Shown: positions 11,044-23,391, counted from the first letter of the stretch. The stretch is 64,000 bases of DNA from an uncultured Rhizobiaceae bacterium (GCA_947259295.1 CAMYMG010000036.1:1-64000); one strand, 5' to 3'. Made by a program: numbers and translations. Notes: generated by a model from the letters alone, not told the origin.

Positions 11044-12312
11044 CTACCCGTGTGCCGCGAACCAGCCGTCGAGCATCGCCTCGAGGGCTTCGACCAGCGC
11101 TTCGTTCTCGAGATCCTCGATGACCTCGGCGACGAATGCCTTGACCAAAAGGCCACGTGCCGACTTCTCGTCGATGCCGCGCGCCATCAGATAGAACAGA
11201 TGGTTGTTGTCGATCTCGGTGACGGTAGCGCCGTGGCCGCACTGCACGTCGTCGGCGAAGATTTCGAGTTCCGGCTTGGTCGAGAACTCGCCTTCGTCCG
11301 ACAGCAACAGCGTGTTGCAGGCCATCTTGGCGTCGGTCTTCTGGGCATATTTGGCGACGTTGATACGGCCCTGGAAGACGCCGCGCGCGCGGCCGGTCAC
11401 AACGTTGCGGATGATTTCCGTCGACGTCGTTTCGGGCACGGCGTGGTCGAGCACCATCGTGACATCGGTATGCGTGTCGCCGGCCAGCAGATTGACGCCG
11501 CGCAGCGTGAACACAGACCCCTCGCCAGCCGCGGTGACATTGATCTCCTGGCGCACCAGCTTGCCGCCGGCGTTCATGACGAACAGCGTCAGTTTGGAGT
11601 CCTTGCCGAGTTCGGCATTGAACTGGCCGAAATGCGTCGCCCCTCCCGGCTGGTCCTGGACGATCAGCCAGGTCAGTTCGGCACCCTCGCCGAGCGTCAG
11701 ATGGCTGATCGAGCTGACGAGCGCGTCCCCGGTTCCGGTCTGCCGCTCTATCAGGGTGGCCTTTGCTCCCGCGCCCACGCGCACAGGCAACCGGACATGG
11801 CTCTGACCGGCGGCCTGGATATTCTGCACCTCGATCGGTGCTTCAGGTGCTGCACCCTCGGCGATGTCGATGAAATAGCCGTCAGCCACGAATGCGGTGT
11901 TCAACGCACCGATCGCGTCGTCGCGGCCCTTTGCGCCGAGTGCCTGCGAAAACCTGCCATCGGAAAGCATGTCGCCGAGGCGCTGGATTGCAACGCCATC
12001 GACATCCGGCAGCTTGGTCGAGGAAACGCCGTTGAGCAGCGCGATCGAGGTCGCGCCCGCAACGAGCGGGGCGATCGTCTCAGCCTTTGCCGAGCCGTCG
12101 TAATGCGGCACCGACGTCAGCAGCCGGCGCAGGTCGGTATAGTGCCAGGCCTCGATGCGCTTGGTCGGCAGGCCGGCCTTGATCTGCTCGATGGCACTGT
12201 CGCGCCGGCTTGCGACGTCGCCGTCACCAGGCAGCAGCGACAGTTGTTCGCCATAGGCGTCGACGAGCGCGTTCTCGGCCAGTGTTCGCTGTGGCGTTGC
12301 ATGCATGTTCAT
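11044..12312 (-). CDS. sufD: Fe-S cluster assembly protein SufD
   Basis: RIEAWHYTDLRRLL...LELFADDVQCGHGATV-like SufBD C-terminus (ELEIFADDVQCGHGATVTEID); operonic with sufC. Confidence 0.95.
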   Translation of the reverse strand: MNMHATPQRTLAENALVDAYGEQLSLLPGDGDVASRRDSAIEQIKAGLPTKRIEAWHYTDLRRLLTSVPHYDGSAKAETIAPLVAGATSIALLNGVSSTKLPDVDGVAIQRLGDMLSDGRFSQALGAKGRDDAIGALNTAFVADGYFIDIAEGAAPEAPIEVQNIQAAGQSHVRLPVRVGAGAKATLIERQTGTGDALVSSISHLTLGEGAELTWLIVQDQPGGATHFGQFNAELGKDSKLTLFVMNAGGKLVRQEINVTAAGEGSVFTLRGVNLLAGDTHTDVTMVLDHAVPETTSTEIIRNVVTGRARGVFQGRINVAKYAQKTDAKMACNTLLLSDEGEFSTKPELEIFADDVQCGHGATVTEIDNNHLFYLMARGIDEKSARGLLVKAFVAEVIEDLENEALVEALEAMLDGWFAAHG

Positions 12313-12321
12313 CACGACCAC

Positions 12322-13077
12322 CTATGCAGCCTCGCCGATGATCCCGGCGTAGCCATTCTCTTCGAGTTCAAATGCCAGGCTCTTGTCGCCCGACTTGATC
12401 ACCTGGCCCTTGTAGAGGACATGCACGCTGTCGGGCACGATGTGCTCGAGCAGGCGCTGGTAATGCGTGATGACGATGATCGCGCGGTCCGGCGAACGCA
12501 GCGCGTTGACGCCGTCCGAGACGATCTTCAGCGCATCGATGTCGAGCCCGGAATCGGTCTCGTCGAGCACGCAGAGTTTCGGTTCGAGCAGCTTCATCTG
12601 CAGGATTTCGGCGCGCTTCTTCTCGCCGCCTGAGAAGCCGACATTCAGCGGCCGCTTCAGCATCGCCATGTCCATGTCGAGCCCGCCGGCGGCTTCCTTC
12701 ACGCGGCGGATGAATTCCGGAATCTTCAGCGGCTCCTCGCCGCGCGCCTTGCGCTGGGCATTCATCGCCACCTTGAGGAACTCCATCGTCGCGACGCCCG
12801 GTATCTCCATCGGATACTGGAAGGCGAGGAAGATGCCGGCGGCTGCCCGCTCGGCCGGGTCCATCTCGAGGATCGACTCGCCGTTGTAGAGTATGTCGCC
12901 CTCGGTGACCTCGTAGTCGTCACGGCCGGCCAGCACATAGGACAGCGTCGACTTGCCCGAGCCGTTCGGGCCCATAATCGCAGCGACTTCGCCGTTCTTA
13001 ACGGTGAGGTTCAGTCCGCGGATGATTTCGGTGCCTGTCGAAGCGATCCGGGCGTGGAGGTTTCTTATTTCTAGCAT
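12322..13077 (-). CDS. sufC: Fe-S cluster assembly ATPase SufC
   Basis: MLEIRNLHARI...GPNGSGKSTLSYVLAG...GFSGGEKKRAEILQM ABC ATPase of SufC type. Confidence 0.97.
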   Translation of the reverse strand: MLEIRNLHARIASTGTEIIRGLNLTVKNGEVAAIMGPNGSGKSTLSYVLAGRDDYEVTEGDILYNGESILEMDPAERAAAGIFLAFQYPMEIPGVATMEFLKVAMNAQRKARGEEPLKIPEFIRRVKEAAGGLDMDMAMLKRPLNVGFSGGEKKRAEILQMKLLEPKLCVLDETDSGLDIDALKIVSDGVNALRSPDRAIIVITHYQRLLEHIVPDSVHVLYKGQVIKSGDKSLAFELEENGYAGIIGEAA

Positions 13078-13105
13078 TTGTTCTTCCTGAATATCTTGTC
13101 GCCGG

Positions 13106-14626
<1,521 letters not shown>

Positions 14627-14644
14627 ATCGCGTTCTCCATCCAC

Positions 14645-14663
14645 GCCGGGTTCAAGGCCCGGC
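14645..14663 (-). promoter_or_regulatory. Leader hairpin of sufB
   Basis: mRNA strand GCCGGG-CCTTGAA-CCCGGC, 6-bp stem with 7-nt loop identical to the sufA leader, just 5' of the Shine-Dalgarno. Confidence 0.5.
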
Positions 14664-14795
14664 AGTTTTCAAACTATGTCGCCGCGAAGCGGCAGCACGC
14701 ATATAGTGCGTTAGATCGGGATATTCACCCCGGCGGAACCGCATGGCACGATCCCGAAAACGCACTTTCTCCATTCTTGCGGGCATTCCCGCAAG

Positions 14796-15962
14796 TCAGG
14801 CGGCCTTTGTCGTCCGGCCGCCCATCCGTTCCAGCATCGCGGCCAGCGCCAGCCTGAACTTCTCGACATCCGCCGCATCCGTCTGATGGCCGATCGAGAC
14901 GCGCAAGGCGCCATCGTTTTTGCCCAAACCCATCGCTTTCAGGACATGGCTTGGCCCGGTACGGCCCGAAGAACAGGCTGATCCGGCCGACACCGCGACG
15001 CCGGCCAGATCGAATCCGATCTGCGCCGTCTCGGCCTTGAGGCCCGGGATAGCAAAGAAAGTCGTGTTGGCAAGTCGTGGCGCGCCGTTGCCGAATATTT
15101 TCGCATCCGGCGCCAGCGCCAACACTGCCTCTTCTATCTGGTCGCGCACGTCCCTGACCCTGGCAATCGCGGCAAGTCCGTCGCGCGCCACGCGCGCCGC
15201 TGCACCAAATCCGGCGATTGCCGGCAGATTTTCCGTGCCGCCGCGATGTCCGCTTTCCTGGCCGCCGCCGGTGATCAGTGGCACTGGCATCATCAGGTCG
15301 GAGGCGGCGACAATCGCCCCGGCGCCGAGCGGTCCGCCGATCTTGTGCGACGACAGGATGAGGTAGTCCGCGGTTCCGTCTGCGATGTCGAGCGGAATAC
15401 GTCCCGCAGCCTGAACCGCATCGACCACCAAAAGCCCGCCGGCAGCTTTCACCAGGGCCGCGATCCCGGCGACAGGCTGGATAACGCCGGTTTCATTGTT
15501 GGCGGCATGGATGGCGACAAGCGGCAAGCCCTCGGTGCTGTCGTGTCCCAACAGGGCCACTTGCAGAGCATCCAGATCGCACAAACCGTCGCTGTCGACG
15601 CCGATGCGGACCACGTGCTCGGGCGAAAATCTCCCGCCATTCAGAAGGCAGGGATGGTCGGCGGCCGAGACATAGAGCCGGGACATGCGCACCGGGCCGC
15701 GCCCCATGCGCCAGTCAGGCGTAAGCAGGGTGGCGGCAGCCTCCGTTGCCCCTGATGTGAAAACGACATGGGCCGGGTTGCCATTGACCAGCGACGCGAC
15801 CGAGACGCGTACCGCCTCGACGATGCGCCGCGCGCCGCGGCCTTCGCCATGCACGGAGGAAGGGTTGGCCGAACTGTCCATCGCGGCAAGCATGGCCTCG
15901 CGCGCCGCCGGCAGGAGCGGAGCGCTGGCATTGTAGTCAAGATAGGCGCGAGGGCCGGTCAT
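14796..15962 (-). CDS. Cysteine desulfurase (NifS/IscS-like), first gene of the suf locus
   Basis: MTGPRAYLDYNASAPLLPAAREAML...LSSHKIGGPLGAGAIV...SAGSACSSGRTGPSHVLKAMG. Confidence 0.9.
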   Translation of the reverse strand: MTGPRAYLDYNASAPLLPAAREAMLAAMDSSANPSSVHGEGRGARRIVEAVRVSVASLVNGNPAHVVFTSGATEAAATLLTPDWRMGRGPVRMSRLYVSAADHPCLLNGGRFSPEHVVRIGVDSDGLCDLDALQVALLGHDSTEGLPLVAIHAANNETGVIQPVAGIAALVKAAGGLLVVDAVQAAGRIPLDIADGTADYLILSSHKIGGPLGAGAIVAASDLMMPVPLITGGGQESGHRGGTENLPAIAGFGAAARVARDGLAAIARVRDVRDQIEEAVLALAPDAKIFGNGAPRLANTTFFAIPGLKAETAQIGFDLAGVAVSAGSACSSGRTGPSHVLKAMGLGKNDGALRVSIGHQTDAADVEKFRLALAAMLERMGGRTTKAA

Positions 15963-16190
15963 TTCAGTTCCGCGGGTCCGCTTGGCTGGCAATCTGTATC
16001 CAAGGTGCTTTATTTCCTTGAATTTTCAGGGTCAGACGTCCTATTTAGCCGCTTTGCCGGCCGGGTGGAAACGCCGCCCAGTTTTGAACAGTTCTAATCT
16101 AGCTTGTAGGAAGGCGCGCGTTCCGCGTCAAGGCTGGCCTGGAGCTGATCCCGCCGGCTGTGCGAGTTGTGCGGCGATTGGAGTCATTTA

Positions 16191-16865
16191 ATGCCTGAGG
16201 TTATTTTTGCTGGTCCTGCGGGTCGCCTGGAGGGTCGCTATCAGCCGTCCAAGGAGAAAAGCGCGCCCATCGCCATCATCCTGCATCCGCACCCGCAGTT
16301 CGGCGGCACGATGAACAACAAGATCGTCTACGATCTGTTCTACATGTTCCAGAAGCGTGACTTCACCACGCTGCGTTTCAATTTCCGCGGCATCGGCCGC
16401 AGCCAGGGCGAGTTCGACCACGGCACCGGCGAGTTGTCGGATGCGGCGGCGGCGCTCGACTGGATCCAGTCTTTGCACCCGGATTCAAAGACCTGCTGGG
16501 TTGCCGGCTATTCCTTCGGCGCCTGGATCGGCATGCAGCTCCTGATGCGGCGGCCCGAGATCGAGGGGTTCATGTCGATTGCCCCGCAGCCCAACACCTA
16601 TGACTTTTCTTTTCTTGCCCCCTGCCCGTCCTCGGGCCTGATCATCCATGGCGATGCCGACAAGGTCGCGCCGCCGAAGGACGTCCAGGGGCTGGTCGAC
16701 AAGCTGCACACGCAAAAGGGCATCACGATCACGCAGAAAACCCTGCCCGGCGCCAACCACTTCTTCACCAACGACGCCGAGTTGCTGATCGAGGAATGTT
16801 CCGACTATCTCGACCGCAGGCTCGCGGGCGAGTTGTCGGATCCCCGCCCGAAGCGGCTACGCTAA
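16191..16865 (+). CDS. Alpha/beta hydrolase
   Basis: IILHPHPQFGGTMNNKIVYDLFYMFQKRDFTTLRFNFRGIGRSQGEFDHG...GYSFGAWIGMQ. Confidence 0.88.
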   Translation: MPEVIFAGPAGRLEGRYQPSKEKSAPIAIILHPHPQFGGTMNNKIVYDLFYMFQKRDFTTLRFNFRGIGRSQGEFDHGTGELSDAAAALDWIQSLHPDSKTCWVAGYSFGAWIGMQLLMRRPEIEGFMSIAPQPNTYDFSFLAPCPSSGLIIHGDADKVAPPKDVQGLVDKLHTQKGITITQKTLPGANHFFTNDAELLIEECSDYLDRRLAGELSDPRPKRLR

Positions 16866-17031
16866 AGTCCAAGTAGAGGCGCTCTGAAGGGCGCTACTAA
16901 TCGGCGTCTTTGCCTTTTGTTCCTGTCAAGTGGCGGTGGATACTTGTTAGCCGTCACTCGACAGACGAACAGGCGCGTGCAAGCCTTTTTCCTGTGACCG
17001 AATCACAACCTCACACGAGGGGGAAAAGCAC

Positions 17032-17433
17032 GTGAGCAAGTTCGAGATCTACAAGGACAAGAAGGGCGAGACGCGTTTTCGATATCGCGCCGGCAACGGC
17101 GAGATCGTGTTCAGTTCGGAAGGCTACAAGGCAAAGGCTTCCGCGACCAAGGCAATAGCATCGATCCAGAAGGACGCCGCCTCCGCAACGGTCGAGGAAA
17201 TGGCTCCGGCTGCCAAGAAGCCAGCCGCCAAACCGAAGGCTGCCGCCAAGGCGACGGCAAAGCCAGCCGCCAAGTCGGCCAAGCCTAAGGCTGCGGCAAA
17301 GAAGCCAGCCGCCAAGAAGGCGGCCGCAAAACCGGCGGCGGCGAGCGCAGCGAAGAAGACCGCAAAGCCGGCCGCCAAGGCCGCGACCAAGTCGAAGACC
17401 GCTGCCAAGCCGAAAGCAGCCGCCAAGAAATAG
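17032..17433 (+). CDS. DUF1508 (YegP-like) domain protein with Ala/Lys/Pro-rich histone-H1-like tail
   Basis: GTG start, SD GAGGGGG; FEIYKDKKGETRFRYRAGNGEIVFSSEGYKAKASATKAIASI then about 80 aa of AAKKPAAKPKAAAK-type repeats. Confidence 0.85.
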   Translation: MSKFEIYKDKKGETRFRYRAGNGEIVFSSEGYKAKASATKAIASIQKDAASATVEEMAPAAKKPAAKPKAAAKATAKPAAKSAKPKAAAKKPAAKKAAAKPAAASAAKKTAKPAAKAATKSKTAAKPKAAAKK

Positions 17434-17467
17434 ACTTCGACGTCCCGGACAAGCGCGGCGCGAGAGC

Positions 17468-18607
17468 CTAACTTGCGCCCCGCTCCGGCGTGGCAAGCAC
17501 CCCGCCCGTCGCCGGCTCCCTGCAACCGGTCGTCGTCGGAAATGTCAGTGGCAGTCCTTTCATCGACCTGACCGCCAAATAGGCCCAGGCCTCGGCCTCC
17601 GTGGCATCGCCATTGAGCTCGGCATCTTCGGCGACGATGACCTTGGCGCCACGGCGCTCGGCTCCTGCCTGCAGGTCGCCGACAATGTGCGGGTTCTTCC
17701 GCCCGCCGCCGCAGACGACCCACAGTCGTGGCTGTTCAGGCAGATGGTCGACCGATTCGAAGATAGCTTCGGCGGAAACCGCCGCCAGCGTCCGGGCACC
17801 ATCGGAAAGCTCCATCCCCTCGACATGCTCGAGCGTGAAATCGTTGCGGTCGAGTGATTTGGGGCCGGACTTTGCGAAATACGGGTTCTCGAGGTAGCGC
17901 GACACGACCGTGCGGTTGACGCCCCCCTCGCTGGCGATAGCTCCTCCGGCGTCGAACGGCACCCCGCCCTCGCGCGCCACCCACTGGTCGATTAGCGTAT
18001 TGCCCGGCCCGGTATCGAAAGCGACTGGATCCCCGGTTTCGGGCACGTAGCTTATGTTGGAAATGCCGCCGACATTGACGAAGACAACGGGATAGCGGCC
18101 AGCGAAGGGTCCCGGCAGCGAGCGCGCAAGCGCGGCGTGATAGGCCGGAACGAGCGGCGCCCCCTGCCCGCCAAGCGCCATGTCGTTCGCCCGCATGTCG
18201 AACACGACCGGAATGCCGGTTTCCTGCGCCAGCAGCGCGCCGTCGCCCAATTGCACCGTAAGCCCGGCTGCCGGCCGGTGCAGAACCGTCTGGCCGTGAA
18301 AGCCCATGACGTCCGGCGCAACCCCGGCACCGGACGGACCGGAGAGGAATTCCGCCACGGCGCTCGCGTGCCTAAGCGTTATCTCGCGCTCCAGCGCTTC
18401 GAGATCACCCGGACGGTCGCGCCGGTCGACAATCGACCTGGCGGTTTCGAGCGCAGCCTCGAGACGCCGCCGGAACCCCGCCTCATAGGGCACGAAGGCT
18501 GATGGCCCAGTTTCGATCGAGTTGATGCCATCAGTGATGACGACGGCAATGTCGATGCCGTCCATCGACGTGCCGCTCATCAGGCCAATCGCATGCACTA
18601 CCGTCAT
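17468..18607 (-). CDS. anmK: Anhydro-N-acetylmuramic acid kinase
   Basis: [18 protein letters not shown]...[11 protein letters not shown]...[11 protein letters not shown]...[10 protein letters not shown]. Confidence 0.95.
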   Translation of the reverse strand: MTVVHAIGLMSGTSMDGIDIAVVITDGINSIETGPSAFVPYEAGFRRRLEAALETARSIVDRRDRPGDLEALEREITLRHASAVAEFLSGPSGAGVAPDVMGFHGQTVLHRPAAGLTVQLGDGALLAQETGIPVVFDMRANDMALGGQGAPLVPAYHAALARSLPGPFAGRYPVVFVNVGGISNISYVPETGDPVAFDTGPGNTLIDQWVAREGGVPFDAGGAIASEGGVNRTVVSRYLENPYFAKSGPKSLDRNDFTLEHVEGMELSDGARTLAAVSAEAIFESVDHLPEQPRLWVVCGGGRKNPHIVGDLQAGAERRGAKVIVAEDAELNGDATEAEAWAYLAVRSMKGLPLTFPTTTGCREPATGGVLATPERGAS

Positions 18608-18711
18608 TTTTGCCGCCGTTCTTGTGATTCCCTGCTCGCGGATGCTAAACGCCCGCGACCATCCATGCCACGGGCCGACGCAAAAGCCTGGCCTCACCGG
18701 AAACGCAAGAC

Positions 18712-19980
18712 ATGTCCGCCTACAAATCCGACTTCCTGCGCGTGCTCGACGAACGCGGCTTCATCCATCAGGTCTCCGATCCGCAAGGACTGGACGCCGC
18801 TGCCCGCGCCGGCAGCATCACCGCCTATGTCGGCTACGATGCGACCGCGACCAGTCTGCATATCGGCAATCTGATTTCGGCGACCATGCTCTACTGGCTC
18901 CAGGAAACCGGACACCGGCCGATCACGCTGATGGGCGGCGGAACTTCGATGATCGGCGACCCGTCCTTCCGGGACGATCAGCGGCAGTTGCTGACACCCG
19001 AGGCGATCGCGCAGAACATCGACGGCATCAAGAAAATCTTCTCGCGCATCCTGGGCTATGGCGACGCCCCGACCGATGCCATCATGGTCAACAATGCCGA
19101 CTGGCTGATGAAGCTCAACTATGTCGAGTTCCTGCGCGACGTCGGGCGCCATTTTTCGGTCAACCGCATGCTGACCTTCGACAGCGTCAAGCTGCGGCTC
19201 GACCGCGAGCAGTCGCTGTCGTTCCTCGAATTCAACTACATGATCCTGCAGGCCTACGACTTCGTCGAACTGAACAAGCGCTACGGCTGCGTGCTGCAGA
19301 TGGGCGGCTCTGACCAGTGGGGCAACATCGTCAGCGGCATCGACCTCGGCCACCGCATGGGCACGCCGCAGCTCTACGCGCTGACCACGCCGTTGCTCAC
19401 CACCGCCTCGGGCGCCAAGATGGGCAAATCGGCCAGCGGCGCCGTCTGGCTCAACGCCGAGAATTTCTCGGCCTACGACTTCTGGCAGTACTGGCGCAAC
19501 ACCGAGGATGCCGACGTCGAGCGCTTCCTCAAGATCTTCACCCGCCTTCCTCTCGACGAGATCGCCAAGCTTGCCGCACTCGGCGGCGCGGAGGTCAACG
19601 AGGCGAAGAAGGTGCTCGCCACCGAGGCAACGGCCATCGTTCATGGGCGCGAAGCGGCGGAGCAGGCTGCCGAGACCGCTGCAGCTCTTTTCTCGAGAGG
19701 ACAAACTGTAAGCACGCTTCCTACGGTTGAAATTGACCGCGGTGCTAACGACGAATGGAGCGCCGGGCGCAGTAACGCCGCGATTGCAGTCGCCTCGGGG
19801 TTGGCTACTTCCATGTCGGATGCGCGACGGAAGTTTGCGGATGGCTCTTTAACGATCAACGATCAAAAAATTGTCGACCCTAATAACGTCCGCCTTTGGG
19901 AGAATACCTACGAAAATACGGGTGCGTTTAAGGTTCAGCTGGGAAAAAAGAAGGTTGTTCTCGTTAAGCTAAAGGATTGA
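18712..19980 (+). CDS. tyrS: Tyrosyl-tRNA synthetase
   Basis: [22 protein letters not shown]...[17 protein letters not shown]...[13 protein letters not shown]-terminal S4-like domain. Confidence 0.96.
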   Translation: MSAYKSDFLRVLDERGFIHQVSDPQGLDAAARAGSITAYVGYDATATSLHIGNLISATMLYWLQETGHRPITLMGGGTSMIGDPSFRDDQRQLLTPEAIAQNIDGIKKIFSRILGYGDAPTDAIMVNNADWLMKLNYVEFLRDVGRHFSVNRMLTFDSVKLRLDREQSLSFLEFNYMILQAYDFVELNKRYGCVLQMGGSDQWGNIVSGIDLGHRMGTPQLYALTTPLLTTASGAKMGKSASGAVWLNAENFSAYDFWQYWRNTEDADVERFLKIFTRLPLDEIAKLAALGGAEVNEAKKVLATEATAIVHGREAAEQAAETAAALFSRGQTVSTLPTVEIDRGANDEWSAGRSNAAIAVASGLATSMSDARRKFADGSLTINDQKIVDPNNVRLWENTYENTGAFKVQLGKKKVVLVKLKD

Positions 19981-19983
19981 CAC

Positions 19984-22900
19984 TTATCGGAACTCGAAGA
20001 TCGACCGGAAGATGCCGGGTGCGATGACCGACAGCGGATTGATGCTGACGGTCGGCGAGTTCGCGTCGCCTTCCAGCTTGAAGGTGACGCCGATCAGGCC
20101 GCGGTCACGGCCGTTGCCGAGCAACAGTCCGACGACCGGTATCTCGCCGAACAGGCGGTTCAGCCCATAGGCCGGCATGAAGGTTCCGGTCATGTCCATG
20201 TTGCCCTGCTTGTCGTAGAGCGTACCCTGGAAGGTGGCTCCGATCACCGGTCCGCGCAACACCCCGTTGGTCAGTACAAGATTGCCCGAGCCCTTGCTGA
20301 TCTGGGTGAAGCCCCGATCGAACTTGACGCGCGACGTGTCGATGTCGCGCTTCACGGCTTCATTCAGGCTGCGGCTGTTTTCGCCCGGCGGACGGCTCGC
20401 GACGATCGAGCTCATGCGCGGCTCGTTGACCAGGTAGAAGTCGCGCGCATCGACCTGGCCGACCATCGGTCCGTCGGCGTTGCCGCTCAGAGACAGCCCG
20501 ATCTTGCCGCCCTCCATATGCTGGTAAATGTCGAGGAACCTAAGAATCGCGCCGGCGTCGTCCGACTGCATGCGCATGGTCCGCAAGCCGTTTTCCGCGA
20601 CATTGCGGATTTCGACCTTGGCACCGGAACTTGCGTTGGCCGTGACCACCAGCCGGTTCACCTTGTCGCCCGCTCCGCTATAGTCGAGCTTGACGGCAGA
20701 GAAGCGCTCGTCATGGAAGCCGGTCAGCGAATTCACGTCGAGATGGACCGAGACCGAGCCGCTCTCCGAGGCTTTGGTCGCCGTGCTGGTGTCGGCGGTA
20801 AACTGCCGGACCAGCGAGCGAGCATCCAGCGACTCGCCGCTGATGTCGACCGACAGGCCGCTTCCCGTGCGCTTGATGGCAACGGCGACATTGTCGTCGC
20901 GGTTGAGCCTCACCCGTGAGAAGCGCGCCGACGACAGGCTGCCGTCCGATAGCGAGATATCGCCGGTCACGCCAAAGGTCGCACCGTTCAACTTGAAATC
21001 CGACATCGTCGACGTGCTGCCAGACTTCTCGAGCACGAAGCTGACATCGGACTCTATGCCCGGGCCCTTGCTCCAGCCGGCCCAGGGTATGTCGAGCTGC
21101 GCGCCGGTCAGGTCGGCCTTGACCGACTGCTGGCCCGCCTCTGTCGCATCGAGCGTCACCTTGACCGTGCCCTGGATGAGGTCCGAAAGCCCCGGCACAA
21201 GCGTTTCGCGCGCCTTGTCGTCGAGCGCCAGACGGATGGTTCGCTGGCGCGTGGTCGCGCCGCTCTTGCCCACCGGCTCGACGGCGTCGATCTCCGCATC
21301 CACGCCACCGAGCTTGGCCTTGGCCGATATGACCGCCTTGGTGGGATCGACGACGATCGTGCCTGCAGCCTCCGTCACCATCTGCCCGTCGACGGGCTTG
21401 GCGATCGACAGCCCGGAATAGTCGAGAGCAACGACCCATTTGAGCGTCGACGTATCGATCCCGCGCTGCAGAGGAATGTCGGCAGTCACATGGCCCGACA
21501 CTTCGCCGGAGAATTCGGAGGGCGCCAGGCCGACGAAGCGCATCGCGTTGATCGGATCGTAGGAAGCAAGTTCCGCGATCGCCGGCGCATCACCGGCAAC
21601 GTCGATGTCGAGTGCCCCGATGACCGGCGGAATGTTGGCCCGCTTGACCGAAAGCGTGCCGTTGCTCGCCGCGACCCTCTTGCCGCTCGGCAGGTAAACG
21701 GTGCCGGAAGAAAGCGATATGTCGACGTCGTTGGCGCGGAAGTTGACAACTCCGGTCGCGTCGCGGACCGGCGGGATCAGCCCGGCGGTGTCGAAGCGCG
21801 TGCCTTGCACGGCGAAGGTCCCGAACACCTCGTTCGCCGAGAGCGGCACGCCATTGCCGAGCCGTCCCGGCACCACCTGGAACTGCAGCGTCGCGTCGCT
21901 GACCCGTCCGCCGAACAGGTTCTGCATGACCCAGTCATGCGCCTTGGTGCCGGCGAACCACGGCCACATCTGCTTGACGTGCGAGACGGCCATATCGTGC
22001 ACCGAGAAGGCGGCAGAAATTCCTGGCGGACCGTCTGCGATCATCTTGATCGAGGCGGTGCCCAGCACCTCGCCCGGACCGGTCTTGACGATGATCCGCT
22101 CGGCGGAGAGCCGCTTTGCGCTCTCCTCGTACGAGCCGGCGATCCGGATCGACGTCGTCAGGGCGGGCTCTGGCGACCCCTCCGGCGCCAGCACCGACCG
22201 GGTGCTCACGAGGTCGTAGCGATAGCCGGGCAGTTCGCCGTCCTTCTCGACCCGCGGGCTCGTTTCGATGCCGCCGCGGAAGTCCATCACGGTGCGGCCG
22301 ACGGTCGTCCGCAACACGTCGACGCCGACCCGATCGGAGCCTTCGACGAGCGTTGCGCGCAGGTCGATGTCGCCGCCAATCACCCCGTGCTTGCCGAGGT
22401 CGATGGATGAGCCCTGCAGGCGTAGCGCGACGCGCAACGACGACGGGCTGGCGTCGACGGCCTCCGAGCCGATGATGCCGACGTCGATCAGTCCGATCCG
22501 ATTGGCCGCCGCTTCGCCAAGCGGCCTGCCGGCGCCGTCGTCGACCTCGCTGGCCGAAATGCGAAGGTCGCGGATGCGCCCGCTCGCCTCGTCCTTCACC
22601 GCCGAGGCTTCGAGCGTCATGGCGCGTCCCGCGAACTCGACCGACCCGGAGAATTCCAGGTTGCCGGGGGTCTTCTCGGAAACGATGGCGCTGACGACGC
22701 GCAAGTTGCCGTTCGCCTCTCTGCCAGGCAGGACGAGGTCGACATTGGTCAGGGTGATACGCCGCATCGTGTTCGAGCTCACACTGTCGAACACCCGGTG
22801 TGCGCCAGTGAAAACCATCTCGATGACGCGGCCGGGCGAAATCAGGCCGTTCTCGGCCCGCAGCGCCGCGCTCCAGTCGAAACCTTCGTCCGGCACCGGC

Positions 22901-23391
22901 GGCGCCACGATCTGTGCTTCCGAAAGCCGGGCACTCGAAAGCCTGACATCCCCGGACAACAGCGGCAGCAGCCGAACGCCGAAACGCACGACCCCGGCAT
23001 CGGCGATGGCGCTGCCGTCGGACGCGTGCTTGAGGCTGACGTCGCGCACCTCGAGCGCCAGAAAGCGCGAGGCATCGAAGGTGATGCGCGCCGGTCCGAC
23101 TGACGCCGTGATGTCGAACCCCGCGAACTTCTCGAGATTGCGCTCGGCCGCCACCCTCAGCTGTTCCGATCCGATCCCCGACACGCCGATGGCATAGACG
23201 GCAAGCGCCAGAAGCACGACCAGCCCGGCTGCCCCGGCCAACGTCCCCAGTATGATCCTGCGCGCCCGCACCGGCAGCCAGCGTCTGCGTGGCATCGGAT
23301 CAGGATCGGCGGCCGACGGAAAGGCCCCCAGATCGGTGATCTCGTCACGCCTGAACCTTATCTTCTCATGCTTGGGTAGTTCGCGCTCCAC
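19984..23391 (-). CDS. Large AsmA-like/DUF3971 (YhdP-type) envelope protein
   Basis: N-terminal TM (RIILGTLAGAAGLVVLLALAVYAIG), long repetitive beta-rich body, C-terminal NLVLTNGVLRGPVIGATFQGTLYDKQGNMDMTGTFMPAYGLNRLFGEIPVVGLLLG. Start uncertain (23295-23466). Confidence 0.8.
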   Translation of the reverse strand: MERELPKHEKIRFRRDEITDLGAFPSAADPDPMPRRRWLPVRARRIILGTLAGAAGLVVLLALAVYAIGVSGIGSEQLRVAAERNLEKFAGFDITASVGPARITFDASRFLALEVRDVSLKHASDGSAIADAGVVRFGVRLLPLLSGDVRLSSARLSEAQIVAPPVPDEGFDWSAALRAENGLISPGRVIEMVFTGAHRVFDSVSSNTMRRITLTNVDLVLPGREANGNLRVVSAIVSEKTPGNLEFSGSVEFAGRAMTLEASAVKDEASGRIRDLRISASEVDDGAGRPLGEAAANRIGLIDVGIIGSEAVDASPSSLRVALRLQGSSIDLGKHGVIGGDIDLRATLVEGSDRVGVDVLRTTVGRTVMDFRGGIETSPRVEKDGELPGYRYDLVSTRSVLAPEGSPEPALTTSIRIAGSYEESAKRLSAERIIVKTGPGEVLGTASIKMIADGPPGISAAFSVHDMAVSHVKQMWPWFAGTKAHDWVMQNLFGGRVSDATLQFQVVPGRLGNGVPLSANEVFGTFAVQGTRFDTAGLIPPVRDATGVVNFRANDVDISLSSGTVYLPSGKRVAASNGTLSVKRANIPPVIGALDIDVAGDAPAIAELASYDPINAMRFVGLAPSEFSGEVSGHVTADIPLQRGIDTSTLKWVVALDYSGLSIAKPVDGQMVTEAAGTIVVDPTKAVISAKAKLGGVDAEIDAVEPVGKSGATTRQRTIRLALDDKARETLVPGLSDLIQGTVKVTLDATEAGQQSVKADLTGAQLDIPWAGWSKGPGIESDVSFVLEKSGSTSTMSDFKLNGATFGVTGDISLSDGSLSSARFSRVRLNRDDNVAVAIKRTGSGLSVDISGESLDARSLVRQFTADTSTATKASESGSVSVHLDVNSLTGFHDERFSAVKLDYSGAGDKVNRLVVTANASSGAKVEIRNVAENGLRTMRMQSDDAGAILRFLDIYQHMEGGKIGLSLSGNADGPMVGQVDARDFYLVNEPRMSSIVASRPPGENSRSLNEAVKRDIDTSRVKFDRGFTQISKGSGNLVLTNGVLRGPVIGATFQGTLYDKQGNMDMTGTFMPAYGLNRLFGEIPVVGLLLGNGRDRGLIGVTFKLEGDANSPTVSINPLSVIAPGIFRSIFEFR

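Noticed and set aside
11050-12633. 527-aa plus-strand ORF
   Set aside because: Antisense to sufD/sufC; composition is that of a shadow frame
14776-14795. CTTGCGGG-CATT-CCCGCAAG hairpin after the cysteine desulfurase gene as a terminator
   Set aside because: Perfect 8-bp stem but no U-tract on the minus strand; function left open
16010-16050. Possible iron-responsive TGA-N9-TCA (RirA/IRO-type) box upstream of the cysteine desulfurase
   Set aside because: Nearest match TGAATTTTCAGGGTCA has a spacing of 10, not 9; too weak to claim
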